From Comamonas sp. B21-038 (lineage in GTDB: Bacteria > Pseudomonadota > Gammaproteobacteria > Burkholderiales > Burkholderiaceae_C), in the NCBI RefSeq assembly GCF_022387135.1, contig NZ_CP092462.1, forward strand, positions 930,001 through 994,000: a stretch of DNA of 64,000 nucleotides, read 5' to 3'. The translations under genes were made by a program, and so were the position numbers. Each line of letters opens with the position of its first letter. Position 1 is the stretch's first letter. Of this stretch, positions 18,601-25,023 are shown piece after piece. A model generated the notes under the pieces. That model saw only the letters and a list, made by a program, of their open reading frames with translations, did no database searches and was not told where the DNA came from.

Positions 18601-20431
18601 CGATGAGATCCATCCGGATACGGGTGGCAAGGGCTTGCAGTTGACGGGCCTGTCGCAGGAGGAAGCATCGGCCAAGATTCAGCAGGCGCTCGCGCAAGCC
18701 AATGAGGAGCTGGCACGCAGTGTGCTCGGCAGCTGGCAGGAGCAGACGCGCGAAGTGACCCGCATGGTATGGGACAACGTGCAAGTTGCTGGCGACAGTG
18801 ACACCGAGCAATGGGCTCGTGTCGGCCGCCAGGTGACGGAGACGGTCACTGAGCAGATCTTCGTGATGAGCGAGTATGTGCGCACAGGTGAGAAGGCCGT
18901 GGATGCCTTGACCCGCATGTCCTCCAGCCTGGTGGGTGTCAATCAGATCTTTGAGCTGTTTGGCTCCACATTGCTCGAAGGCTCGCTTTCGGCAGGTGAC
19001 TGGGCCAGCAAGCTGGTGGATGCAGTCGGCAGCATGGACGCGCTGACACAGGCCGCAAGCACTTATTACGATCTGTATTACAGCGATGACGAGAAGCGTA
19101 GCCGTGCGAGCAAGGTGGCCAATGATGGTATGGAAGAGCGCGGGCTGGATCTGCGTGTCGGCGATGTCGATGCGAAGAAGAAATACCGCGCCCTGGTAGA
19201 CAAAGCCATCGCTGACAGGGACGAGGAGCTGCTCGCCTGGCTGTTGCAGTTTGCGGATGACTTTGCCAATGGGGTTGATGCCGTCACTGCCAGCTTGGAA
19301 GACGGAACTAACGCGCTTGCCGCGAAGCTGCAAGAGATTCAGCAGATCCGTGAGGAGACGCTGTCGACGTTGGGGCTGTCCATGGACGGCCTGGTTGATG
19401 GATTCATCAATGAGATCAACGAGGGACGGGGTGCAGAAGCCGGCAGCTGGTTGGCCAACCAAATCTCGGCAGGCTTTGAACAGGCCGTGTACGAACAGGC
19501 GATCAACACCATTCTGTCGTCCATGATCGATGGGATGATCACGCCGATGCTGACTGCGGCACTTACTGGAGCCAATGTGGCGGATGCGGTAAGTGGTGCA
19601 GCCATAGACAACATGATTTCCAATGCCAATGCGGCGATCCAGGCGTTGAACACGTTGCTCACCAGCACCGAGTTCGTGGAGGGCATGGAGAAGCTCAAGG
19701 TCTCGGTCAAATCGTTGGGCAACTCGATTGGCGTGAGCGTTCCCAAGATGCGCAGCTACCAGGGAGGCGTATCCAATCTGGGTAGCTCATACGACTCGTC
19801 CGCCAAGGCTGCCAACTCCGCGGCTGATGCTGCCAAGAAGCTGGCTGACCAGTGGTCCAAAACCATTGACGCCATGGCCAATGAAATGAAGCGGCTGCGC
19901 GGGCAGTTGCTGGGGTCTGGCCCGGACCAGGGAGCGGCTTACTACGAGTCTCTTTTTGCCATCAAGACGGCCCAGGCCCGATCTGGCAATCAGGACGCGG
20001 CTGACGAGCTGCCCTCGATCATCCAGGCACTGGAAGCGCTTGCAAAAGCCAGTGCAACGTCCCAGGCCGATGTCTTGCTCAAGCAGTCAGCCTGGCTGGC
20101 ATCGCTGGCGGACACGAGAAACTTCCTCGCCCATAAATACGGCGTCGATATCGGCGATGTGAAAACCGCAGAGGTGGGCGCTGCCACTGCCGGGCGTGTG
20201 GTTCAGGCGAGTGGCAACACCGCTTTGCTGAGCGCGCTGCAGGCATCGAGTGACAACCCGGTACTGGTGGCGGAAGTGCGGGCCCTGCGCTTGTCGCTGG
20301 ACAACCATGACGCCAACCGCAAGGCCGAGGCGACAGTGGTCGTGCCTGCGGTGCAGCAACTCAACAAGACGCTGCGCATGTGGGACGCCGATGGAATGCC
20401 TGCAACGCGAAAACAGGAGGAAAACGCATGA
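15665..20431 (+). CDS. Phage tail tape measure protein
   Basis: A 1588-residue tape measure that would set tail length and line the tube. It starts with KIGVDLSDLQLGVHEAINSI. It continues as long Ala/Gln/Glu helices and has hydrophobic patches (about residues 701-729 and 827-842) that often insert into the target membrane. It ends with a helical region (YESLFAIKTAQARSGNQDAA) seen in many tape measures. ATG 15665 is preferred over an upstream in-frame start that would run through the terminator hairpin. Codons for about residues 355-810 are clearly more AT-rich than the rest, suggesting a mosaic exchange. The next gene overlaps its stop (ATGA). Confidence 0.85.
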   Translation: MADLEKNIKIGVDLSDLQLGVHEAINSIQGFWSSVEAGSRNSAQSFEMMTSAFQSQSSVIQVGIRDTQRFSETFVQVQQTSQVALTSYTRDLATVQKEQENANGAAKRWAESTKVVFGLLAQGAPAFFGKFITETINAEKQQAQLSAMLKSTGEAAGWSQERLNGMAASLSKSSVFSSGEITQAQTQLLTYSNVVGQQFPQAMQAVVDMSSRMGTSVTSSAETIGQALNSPSEGLKALADKGVQFTDQQKEMVAQLEATGQVGAAQAVILDALQTSYGGAAVAARDTLGGALEALQNSFATAMTGDSGSLQGMRESIESLNETLSSEATRAGFQTVISGLAGIVELAATGISVIGQFANAISMNIKGAQHASLERQFDFAKTELDRLQSRLRLDPGKNNVELQEEAKRLRDTMVRASLEMQKITASMAKQAGVAIIPSIDVPAVEVGTRAVQAQTEAVTKNAAQLGATAQASSRAVTQGATASTDAAKNAQVAYQRLRTSIQSKTEASENDIEVAARLKDATKDTSAQIKRDVEAYKEQLAVQEELAKAYAKQYDEATRVRLAVNDLRKAAENDTKRLELEASLIGASNAERKVAIQLYDLQIEKQKQLDLVRNVSYPGSVEDARKARAVEEANVEEIYAQKAANIAGQAYIEEWSSTVQKVEDIFVSGLTGMLNNGKSGWDSFCKSLKSSFSTMVAKEIYAMFAKPFVVQLVGSFMGVMGGVGRLLGGFASDDSSGGNLLGTASNINTIYSVGSAAYAGSLGNYFLQGPIASGANYLGVGNLTTSIGNYLNWGTAKPTLDMLLGTGSSSAASAGGGGAGLGYGAGWAAAAVMAAAYLGGMFKEEKQVGSGLMGELGGDMYGYQLMRESGSLFGGPKYRYLAAEKEIEKANAQIETLQGQIAANPEAKENGYRERQLQQLYSRVEMLQENYGTAIEGSKGPIKVLQDAFKDMREDTAKKADTLGLNGDAIRAMKVALGLDEIHPDTGGKGLQLTGLSQEEASAKIQQALAQANEELARSVLGSWQEQTREVTRMVWDNVQVAGDSDTEQWARVGRQVTETVTEQIFVMSEYVRTGEKAVDALTRMSSSLVGVNQIFELFGSTLLEGSLSAGDWASKLVDAVGSMDALTQAASTYYDLYYSDDEKRSRASKVANDGMEERGLDLRVGDVDAKKKYRALVDKAIADRDEELLAWLLQFADDFANGVDAVTASLEDGTNALAAKLQEIQQIREETLSTLGLSMDGLVDGFINEINEGRGAEAGSWLANQISAGFEQAVYEQAINTILSSMIDGMITPMLTAALTGANVADAVSGAAIDNMISNANAAIQALNTLLTSTEFVEGMEKLKVSVKSLGNSIGVSVPKMRSYQGGVSNLGSSYDSSAKAANSAADAAKKLADQWSKTIDAMANEMKRLRGQLLGSGPDQGAAYYESLFAIKTAQARSGNQDAADELPSIIQALEALAKASATSQADVLLKQSAWLASLADTRNFLAHKYGVDIGDVKTAEVGAATAGRVVQASGNTALLSALQASSDNPVLVAEVRALRLSLDNHDANRKAEATVVVPAVQQLNKTLRMWDADGMPATRKQEENA

Positions 20432-21324
20432 CAGGATTGAGAACCGTCAGCCCGCTGGAGATCAGCGATGGCGTGATCGTTGCGCAGCCGCCTGTGGAGG
20501 ACACGGCGGCTGTCTGGGTGGCGGGGGCCTGGCCCAGAGGGGCCAGGGTGCGCTACCAGCACCTCGTCTACCAGGCGGGTGCCGATGTCAACGACAGCAT
20601 TCCGCCGCCGGACAACCCAACGCTCTGGATCAAGGTCGGGCCCACCAATACGTGGGCCCTTTTTAATGGGCGCACGTCGCAGAGCTCCAAGTTCAATGCG
20701 ACGGCATCCTACCGGTTCCGATTTGGACGCGCGGTGGATGCGGTGTGTGCCATAGGTATGGCCGACGTGCATTCTGTGCGGGTGCGTGTGTTGGACCCGA
20801 CTTACGGCACTGTCTATGACAAGGCGCTCACGGTCGGCCTTGCGCCAGAGACCGCCGATTGGTGGGAATGGCACTTTGGCGAGTGGACGCCAACAGGTGT
20901 GCTGGGGCTCTTTACCGGGCTGCCGGCATTCCCGCAAGCGGATGTGCTGGTGGACTTCGTCGGTACGACCGGCATGGAGGTCGGCAACCTCATTCTGGGC
21001 AATGCCAAGGAGTGGGGCCTGGGTGTCGAGATCGGTGCCTCGGTGGGCATCCAGGACTTTTCCCGCAAGGAGCTCGATGAGTTCGGCAACCGCGTGCTGG
21101 TTGAGCGCACCTACATCGGATGGGCAGATATGTCCGTGCCCATCAGGCGCACGGAAATCATGGCCATCAAAAACTATATGACCAAAAACCGGGCCAAGCC
21201 CATCCTGTTTCTAGGCTCTCAAGACATTGAGGCCTTGAACGTGTTCGGGATCGCCAAGGATTGGTCCGTCGCGATCGAGTACCACGACTACTCGATGTTT
21301 GCAATTCAACTTGAGGAGGTGTGA
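20428..21324 (+). CDS. Distal tail / receptor-binding protein with carbohydrate-binding-like N terminus
   Basis: A 298-residue phage protein, translationally coupled to the tape measure gene and preceded by a consensus AGGAGG. Residues about 20-75 resemble a CBM5/12-like module (W..G.W..G..V.Y..LVYQAG, then NPTLWIKVGPTNTWALFNG). This is a combination seen in tail proteins of several siphophages. The remainder is beta-rich and ends in EYHDYSMFAIQLEEV. It probably sits at the tail tip and contacts the cell surface; the ligand is unknown. It occupies the position where tail-tip genes (lambda M, L, K, I, J equivalents) would be expected. Confidence 0.65.
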   Translation: MTGLRTVSPLEISDGVIVAQPPVEDTAAVWVAGAWPRGARVRYQHLVYQAGADVNDSIPPPDNPTLWIKVGPTNTWALFNGRTSQSSKFNATASYRFRFGRAVDAVCAIGMADVHSVRVRVLDPTYGTVYDKALTVGLAPETADWWEWHFGEWTPTGVLGLFTGLPAFPQADVLVDFVGTTGMEVGNLILGNAKEWGLGVEIGASVGIQDFSRKELDEFGNRVLVERTYIGWADMSVPIRRTEIMAIKNYMTKNRAKPILFLGSQDIEALNVFGIAKDWSVAIEYHDYSMFAIQLEEV

Positions 21325-21980
21325 TGCCTTTAGTCGTTCCAACCCCCATTCCCGCCTATCCCCCTGCGCCACAGCCCACGGATGACCGTGTCAGCTTCAG
21401 CACCAAGGCCTTTGCGCTGGCGGCTTCTTATGAGCCGCAGCGGGTGGCGTTTAACATCGCCCTGGACCAAGTGCATGCCAATTCCCAATGGGCGCAATCC
21501 AAAGCGCAGGAGGCGCAGGACTCCGCCATGGCGGCGAGCCAGTCAGCCAGCAACGCCCATGCCAGCCGTGTTGCTGTAGATGAAGCCGTCAATGATGTGA
21601 GAGAGGCATTGGATGCTATCAAGGCAGGTCCCGTTGCATCCGTTAACGGGCGCAATGGTGTTGTGGTGGGTCTTCAGGAGGCCTTGATCCAACGTGTCTC
21701 CACAGCTGCAGACAATGGGCAGCCACTGCTAGTGGGATCGGAGTATGCCCTCTCCGCAGGTTCCGCATATAGCCGCTCGTTACCCGTAGGTGTCGCGGGA
21801 AATCAGATTGTGCTCAACAGCACCGGTGGCTGGGCCGCGAGCCTATTTACTTTGGGCCGTGCGAACGCGGCGCACACCATCAACGGCGTGGCAGATAACG
21901 TGTTGTTCGATTCCGATTCTGCGCGCCGAATTATTGCCTCTTGCACTGCACCAGGTGCTTGGACGCTGACCATCTCGTAA
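21324..21980 (+). CDS. Tail fibre-like protein
   Basis: A 218-residue protein overlapping the previous stop by one base and preceded by GAGGAGGT. The N-terminal half is Ala/Gln/Ser-rich coiled coil (about residues 45-105), then comes the phage-fibre motif VASVNGRNGVVVGL, then a beta-rich C-terminal part. This organisation (shaft helix, VNG motif, distal beta region) is typical of trimeric side fibres. I infer that it forms the stalk connecting the tip to the glycine-rich protein encoded next. Confidence 0.65.
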   Translation: MPLVVPTPIPAYPPAPQPTDDRVSFSTKAFALAASYEPQRVAFNIALDQVHANSQWAQSKAQEAQDSAMAASQSASNAHASRVAVDEAVNDVREALDAIKAGPVASVNGRNGVVVGLQEALIQRVSTAADNGQPLLVGSEYALSAGSAYSRSLPVGVAGNQIVLNSTGGWAASLFTLGRANAAHTINGVADNVLFDSDSARRIIASCTAPGAWTLTIS

Positions 21981-21991
21981 TAGGACATTAT

Positions 21992-22747
21992 ATGCAAAAT
22001 TTATCTAACATGATCATTGGCGGCAGTGGGAAAATGCGCTATCAAGAATTTTTCTCAAACGGCACATTTATACCGAGCAACAAGCTTTTGAATAATGGTG
22101 GGGTGGTTGAGATTTTTCTTGTTGGTGGAGGAGGTGGCGGAGGCAAAGGTAACGCGAATGCAAATGCAGGTGGCGGTGGTGGCGGTGGTGGCGTTGTGCG
22201 AAAGCTTGTGTCTGTGGCCGGAAACACCTCTGTGGTCATCGGGGTCGGTGGAGCTGGTGCGACCGCAGCAGGCACCAATGGAAGCAACGGTTCTCCGACT
22301 TACTTTGGCTCTACTTCTGCTGGCGGTGGAGGTGGTGGTGGCGGAGCTTCCACGGGAAGCATTGGTAGTAACGGTGGCGGGAGTGGTGGTAACGGCGGTG
22401 GTGGTGGCGGAGGCGGAGGCGGAGGGCCTGGTTTCTCTGGAGCTGGTTTTCCCGGTGGAGGCGGTGGAGCTATGTTGGGCTATTTTGGTGGGGCTGCGGT
22501 TGGTGGATCGTTAGGAGGGCTTGGCGGATCAGGTGTAGACGGTTTTGCAGGCGGGGGCGGGGGCGGATCCTCATCCGTGAATCCCGGCGGCGGATCCGGA
22601 CCAGGTGGTGGTTTAGGCGGCAATGCTAGTACTAACGGTGGGGTAGGTAGTAATAATACTGGAGGAGGTGGTGGTGGGGTGAGTTTAGGTTCTTCTAACG
22701 GCGGAAACGGTGGCTCTGGATATTGCCGCGTAATTTGGATGGAGTAA
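21992..22747 (+). CDS. Glycine-rich tail fibre / adhesin
   Basis: A 251-residue protein in which residues about 35-240 are dominated by runs of five to eleven glycines separated by short variable Ser/Asn/Ala/Phe loops. A conserved N-terminal strand region and a C-terminal GYCRVIWM end cap it. Glycine-rich phage tail proteins of this kind can fold as packed polyglycine-II helices, as in the gp38 adhesin of phage S16, with the variable loops forming the receptor site. Codon use is AT-richer than that of the phage core genes. Function as the host-recognition tip is inferred from composition and position. Confidence 0.7.
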   Translation: MQNLSNMIIGGSGKMRYQEFFSNGTFIPSNKLLNNGGVVEIFLVGGGGGGGKGNANANAGGGGGGGGVVRKLVSVAGNTSVVIGVGGAGATAAGTNGSNGSPTYFGSTSAGGGGGGGGASTGSIGSNGGGSGGNGGGGGGGGGGGPGFSGAGFPGGGGGAMLGYFGGAAVGGSLGGLGGSGVDGFAGGGGGGSSSVNPGGGSGPGGGLGGNASTNGGVGSNNTGGGGGGVSLGSSNGGNGGSGYCRVIWME

Positions 22748-23044
22748 GTAATCTCTTGGTTTACGCTTATCAAGGCGGAATTTTCTGAGGTGATTATCAT
22801 CTTCCCTGCCTGCATTCATTGAATCGATTGGGTCCTGATCGAACCTTCTTAGGTGCCTTGAGTATTGTGGATAAGCTTGGAAAACATCGGTTTGCCTTGC
22901 GTCTTCTGTGGCCAGCGACCCTGCGCTCTAGGTCGAGCATCGCACAAGCTTTGCAGTCAATGAATGTCCGAGACTGAGTATCACTTTGCGTCCCTACAAG
23001 AATCCTTCCGTTTGTATAAAGCTAGGGGTTATCAGCTATTCGTT
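22748..23044. other. AT-richer non-coding stretch between fibre and lysis genes
   Basis: About 300 bases with no supportable gene. Composition is lower in GC than the flanks, like the adjacent fibre gene, so it may have moved with it. It could have held a fibre chaperone or a second fibre gene now lost. Confidence 0.5.
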
Positions 23045-23070
23045 ACCCGCTTCGGCGGGTCTTTTTATTT
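23045..23070 (+). terminator. Intrinsic terminator before holin gene
   Basis: ACCCGC, TTCG tetraloop, GCGGGT (23045-23060), followed by CTTTTTATTT. The holin ribosome site AGGAGG begins almost immediately after it. Confidence 0.8.
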
Positions 23071-23082
23071 CTAGGAGGCCTG

Positions 23083-23421
23083 ATGCAAAGCACAGACATC
23101 AGCATGCCGATGGCCAAGGCGACCAGTGCGGTCACGTTGGCCACCGCAGCACAAACGGACATGGCGGACAAGCTGGTTCAGGCCGCCACTGTCAACACCA
23201 GTGCCCAGACCTGGCACTGGGTCAATGCAATACCCTGGGGCGCGATCGCCTCGATCGTGGCGGCGCTCTACACCTCGCTGTTGATCTGTGAGTGGTTCTG
23301 GAAAAAGCTCTGGCGCCCGGCTTTCGAGCGCTGGGGGTGGTTGGCGCCGCGCAAGCCCTTGGTGACCATGACCCTCGACGACTTCCAGCACCTGAGTGAC
23401 ACACCAAGGATGGAGCCATGA
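23083..23421 (+). CDS. Phage holin-like membrane protein
   Basis: A 112-residue protein with one strong transmembrane segment (about residues 50-70, AIPWGAIASIVAALYTSLLI) and a basic, Trp-rich C-terminal tail. Position directly upstream of the endolysin, with a four-base overlap, marks it as the holin that triggers release or activation of the lysozyme by permeabilising the inner membrane. An AGGAGG site lies seven to eight bases before the ATG. A holin with a single obvious helix fits the pinholin/class III style. Confidence 0.75.
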   Translation: MQSTDISMPMAKATSAVTLATAAQTDMADKLVQAATVNTSAQTWHWVNAIPWGAIASIVAALYTSLLICEWFWKKLWRPAFERWGWLAPRKPLVTMTLDDFQHLSDTPRMEP

Positions 23422-24050
23422 GCCGGGTGCCCCATGCGCTGCGCACCGGCTTGATGGCCTTGGGTGTGCTGCTGGCCGGTGGTGGCAGCTATGTGGTGGC
23501 TGAGCGCGACCTAGTGGCCGCCCAGACGATGGCTGCGCAAAACCCCTATATCCAGGCCGTGGCGGCCGACACGGGCACCTCGGATGCCGCCAAGATCGCT
23601 CTGGTCATGGGCAGCTTTTACGAAAGCAGTTACCGCCATATCGGCAGGCCGTATGTGGACCGGCTGGGCAAGGGGGCGCCGCTGACGGTCTGCAATGGCC
23701 TCACCGGGCCCGATGTGGTGGCCGGGCGCTATTACTCACCGGTGGACTGCTATGGACTGGAAAAAAGCCGCTACCTGGCATCAGAAGCCGCTGCAAAGCG
23801 GCTTTTTCGTTTTTGGGACCGGTACACGGTGCTGCAGCAAGCGGTGTTTATCGACTTCATCCACAACAAGGGCGAGGCCGCGTTGGCGGGATCGACCTTG
23901 CTGCGCAAGGCCAATGCCGGTGATGTGGCCGGTGCCTGCCGAGAAAACCTGCGCTGGAGCCGCGGCACGGTCCATGGCGTGTCGGTAGTGCTGCCTGGCC
24001 TGCAAAGCCGCGGCAATGCCAACGGCGAGATCTGCGAGGAGGGCTTATGA
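23418..24050 (+). CDS. Phage endolysin, GH24 lysozyme with N-terminal anchor
   Basis: A 210-residue muramidase cleaving peptidoglycan at lysis. Residues 9-28 are a Gly/Ala-rich hydrophobic segment after a basic start, like the signal-anchor-release domain of R21-type endolysins. The GH24 core is recognised by RPYVDRLGKGAPLTVCNGLTG and FIDFIHNKGEAALAGSTLL. Candidate triad residues are E69, D81 and T90; their spacing (11 and 8 intervening residues) is wider than the common 8 and 5 of T4-type lysozymes. The gene contains a terminator-like hairpin near its middle. It overlaps the holin and Rz genes by four bases each. Confidence 0.85.
   Translation: MSRVPHALRTGLMALGVLLAGGGSYVVAERDLVAAQTMAAQNPYIQAVAADTGTSDAAKIALVMGSFYESSYRHIGRPYVDRLGKGAPLTVCNGLTGPDVVAGRYYSPVDCYGLEKSRYLASEAAAKRLFRFWDRYTVLQQAVFIDFIHNKGEAALAGSTLLRKANAGDVAGACRENLRWSRGTVHGVSVVLPGLQSRGNANGEICEEGL
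23785..23812 (+). terminator. Terminator-like hairpin inside the endolysin coding region
   Basis: AAGCCGC (23785-23791) and GCGGCTT (23798-23804) form a 7-bp stem, followed by TTTTTCGTTTTT within the reading frame (encoding part of AAKRLFRFW). If active it would cut lysis mRNA short unless polymerase is modified. Confidence 0.5.
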
Positions 24051-24586
24051 CCTTGCAGATCAAGCTGTTGCTGGCGGCCATCATGGCCGCGCTGGCCTTT
24101 TCGACGGGCTGGATCGCCAAAGGCTGGCAGACAAGCGCCCGCGTTGCCGAGCTGCGTGCAGACCATATGCGAGCGCTGGCGGCGCGGGCCGAGGCTGCAC
24201 GCAAAGACGAGGCCCATACCGTCCAACTGGAGCGCAAACATGCCCAAGATACGATTTACAACGCCGACCAGCTGGCAGCCTTCAAGACTGGCATTGATGT
24301 GGATGTGCGCGCTGAGCTTGCCCGCGCTGAGCGCCTGCACCGCGACACCGACAGCCGAGCCGCCACTTATCGTGCGCAAGCCCAGGCCGACGCCGCTGCC
24401 CGCAGCGATCTTGCAGATAAAGCGGCAGCCCTCGACCGACAGCTTGCACAAGGCCTCGGCGTGGTCGCAGAACTCGGAGGCCATCTTAGGCGACGTGATG
24501 CAGAAGTAGCTGCACTGTGCAGCCAGGTCAATACGGAGCGCCGGCTGGAAGGCGACGATACCGACAAAGCCTGCGCTGCCCCTTGA
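24047..24586 (+). CDS. Rz-like inner-membrane spanin
   Basis: A 179-residue i-spanin: one N-terminal membrane helix (about residues 5-22, KLLLAAIMAALAFSTGWIA) followed by a long, charged, Ala-rich periplasmic helix. With Rz1 it would bridge the envelope and disrupt the outer membrane in the last step of lysis. It overlaps the endolysin stop by four bases. A second gene for the partner lipoprotein is embedded in the +1 frame. Confidence 0.8.
   Translation: MTLQIKLLLAAIMAALAFSTGWIAKGWQTSARVAELRADHMRALAARAEAARKDEAHTVQLERKHAQDTIYNADQLAAFKTGIDVDVRAELARAERLHRDTDSRAATYRAQAQADAAARSDLADKAAALDRQLAQGLGVVAELGGHLRRRDAEVAALCSQVNTERRLEGDDTDKACAAP
24240..24509 (+). CDS. Embedded Rz1-like outer-membrane spanin lipoprotein
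   Basis: An 89-residue ORF nested completely within Rz in another frame. GGAG (24229-24232) lies seven bases before the ATG. The translation has a basic start, a hydrophobic run (LALMWMCALSLP) and a lipobox LSAC giving C33 as the acylated residue. A Pro-rich mature part follows (TATPTAEPPL, then KPRPTPLPA), the hallmark of Rz1 proteins. Nesting of Rz1 in Rz is known in lambda. I judge this real because lipobox, proline content and position coincide. Confidence 0.7.
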   Translation: MPKIRFTTPTSWQPSRLALMWMCALSLPALSACTATPTAEPPLIVRKPRPTPLPAAILQIKRQPSTDSLHKASAWSQNSEAILGDVMQK

Positions 24587-24600
24587 TCCCCCATGCAAAA

Positions 24601-24641
24601 AGCCTCTCTGGCGCCATCGGCTGCCGGGGAGGCTCTTTTTT
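24601..24641 (+). terminator. Terminator at the end of the lysis cassette
   Basis: AGCCTC and GAGGCT arms (24601-24634) with additional internal pairing, followed by CTTTTTTG. It closes the rightward phage-derived operon. Confidence 0.75.
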
Positions 24642-24868
24642 GCGTTGAGGGGGCGCAAAGATCGATGACCCCACTGATTCGGAGGGGGAGGAGTGGGTTC
24701 CGTTGGTGCCGTGTCAAGGCTGCCGCTCACCGCACCCCCCAACACCAACGTAACAAGGGGCTTGCCCTCTGGTTAGAATGTCGGCTGCTATAGTTTTTAT
24801 ACAAGCGCAACCTGTTTCAACCGCGAACGCCTAGCCATGCAGCACTCCACACCAGACAAAGAAAAAGC
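24642..24868. other. Intergenic stretch between lysis genes and tRNA-Leu
   Basis: No gene is seen. It may contain the right boundary of the phage-derived element. A segment at 24784-24812 (GGCTGCTATAGTTTTTATAC and onward) resembles short intergenic elements seen elsewhere in the window. No copy of the tRNA 3' end is found at the left side of the cluster. Confidence 0.4.
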
Positions 24869-24896
24869 CGCTAAGTTGTTTAAACTTAACGGCTTT
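24869..24896 (-). terminator. Terminator of tRNA-Leu
   Basis: Long hairpin built from AGCCG-TAAGTT and its near-perfect complement (24869-24896). On the minus strand it is followed by TTTTTCTTT. It lies just after the encoded CCA of the tRNA. Confidence 0.8.
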
Positions 24897-24901
24897 GAGT
24901 G

Positions 24902-24987
24902 TGGTGCCCGGGGCCGGAATCGAACCGGCACGCCTTGCGGCGGGGGATTTTGAGTCCCCTGCGTCTACCAATTTCACCACCCGGGCT
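24902..24987 (-). tRNA. tRNA-Leu (anticodon CAA)
   Basis: An 86-base class II tRNA read on the minus strand. It has an acceptor stem GCCCGGG/CCCGGGC, D-loop GGTGGTGAAATTGGTAGACG, anticodon stem GGGGA/TCCCC with loop CTCAAAA (anticodon CAA, reading UUG), a long variable arm, GGTTCGATTCC in the T arm, and an encoded CCA. Its 3' end points to the phage-derived cluster, and its 5' end is only 36 bases from the cysM start on the opposite strand. Confidence 0.95.
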
Positions 24988-25023
24988 GTGTCTGTATCGC
25001 AGCTCGCAATTATGGCACAAATA

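Noticed and set aside
11133..24641. Complete prophage
   Set aside because: Head, packaging and integration genes are all missing within the window.
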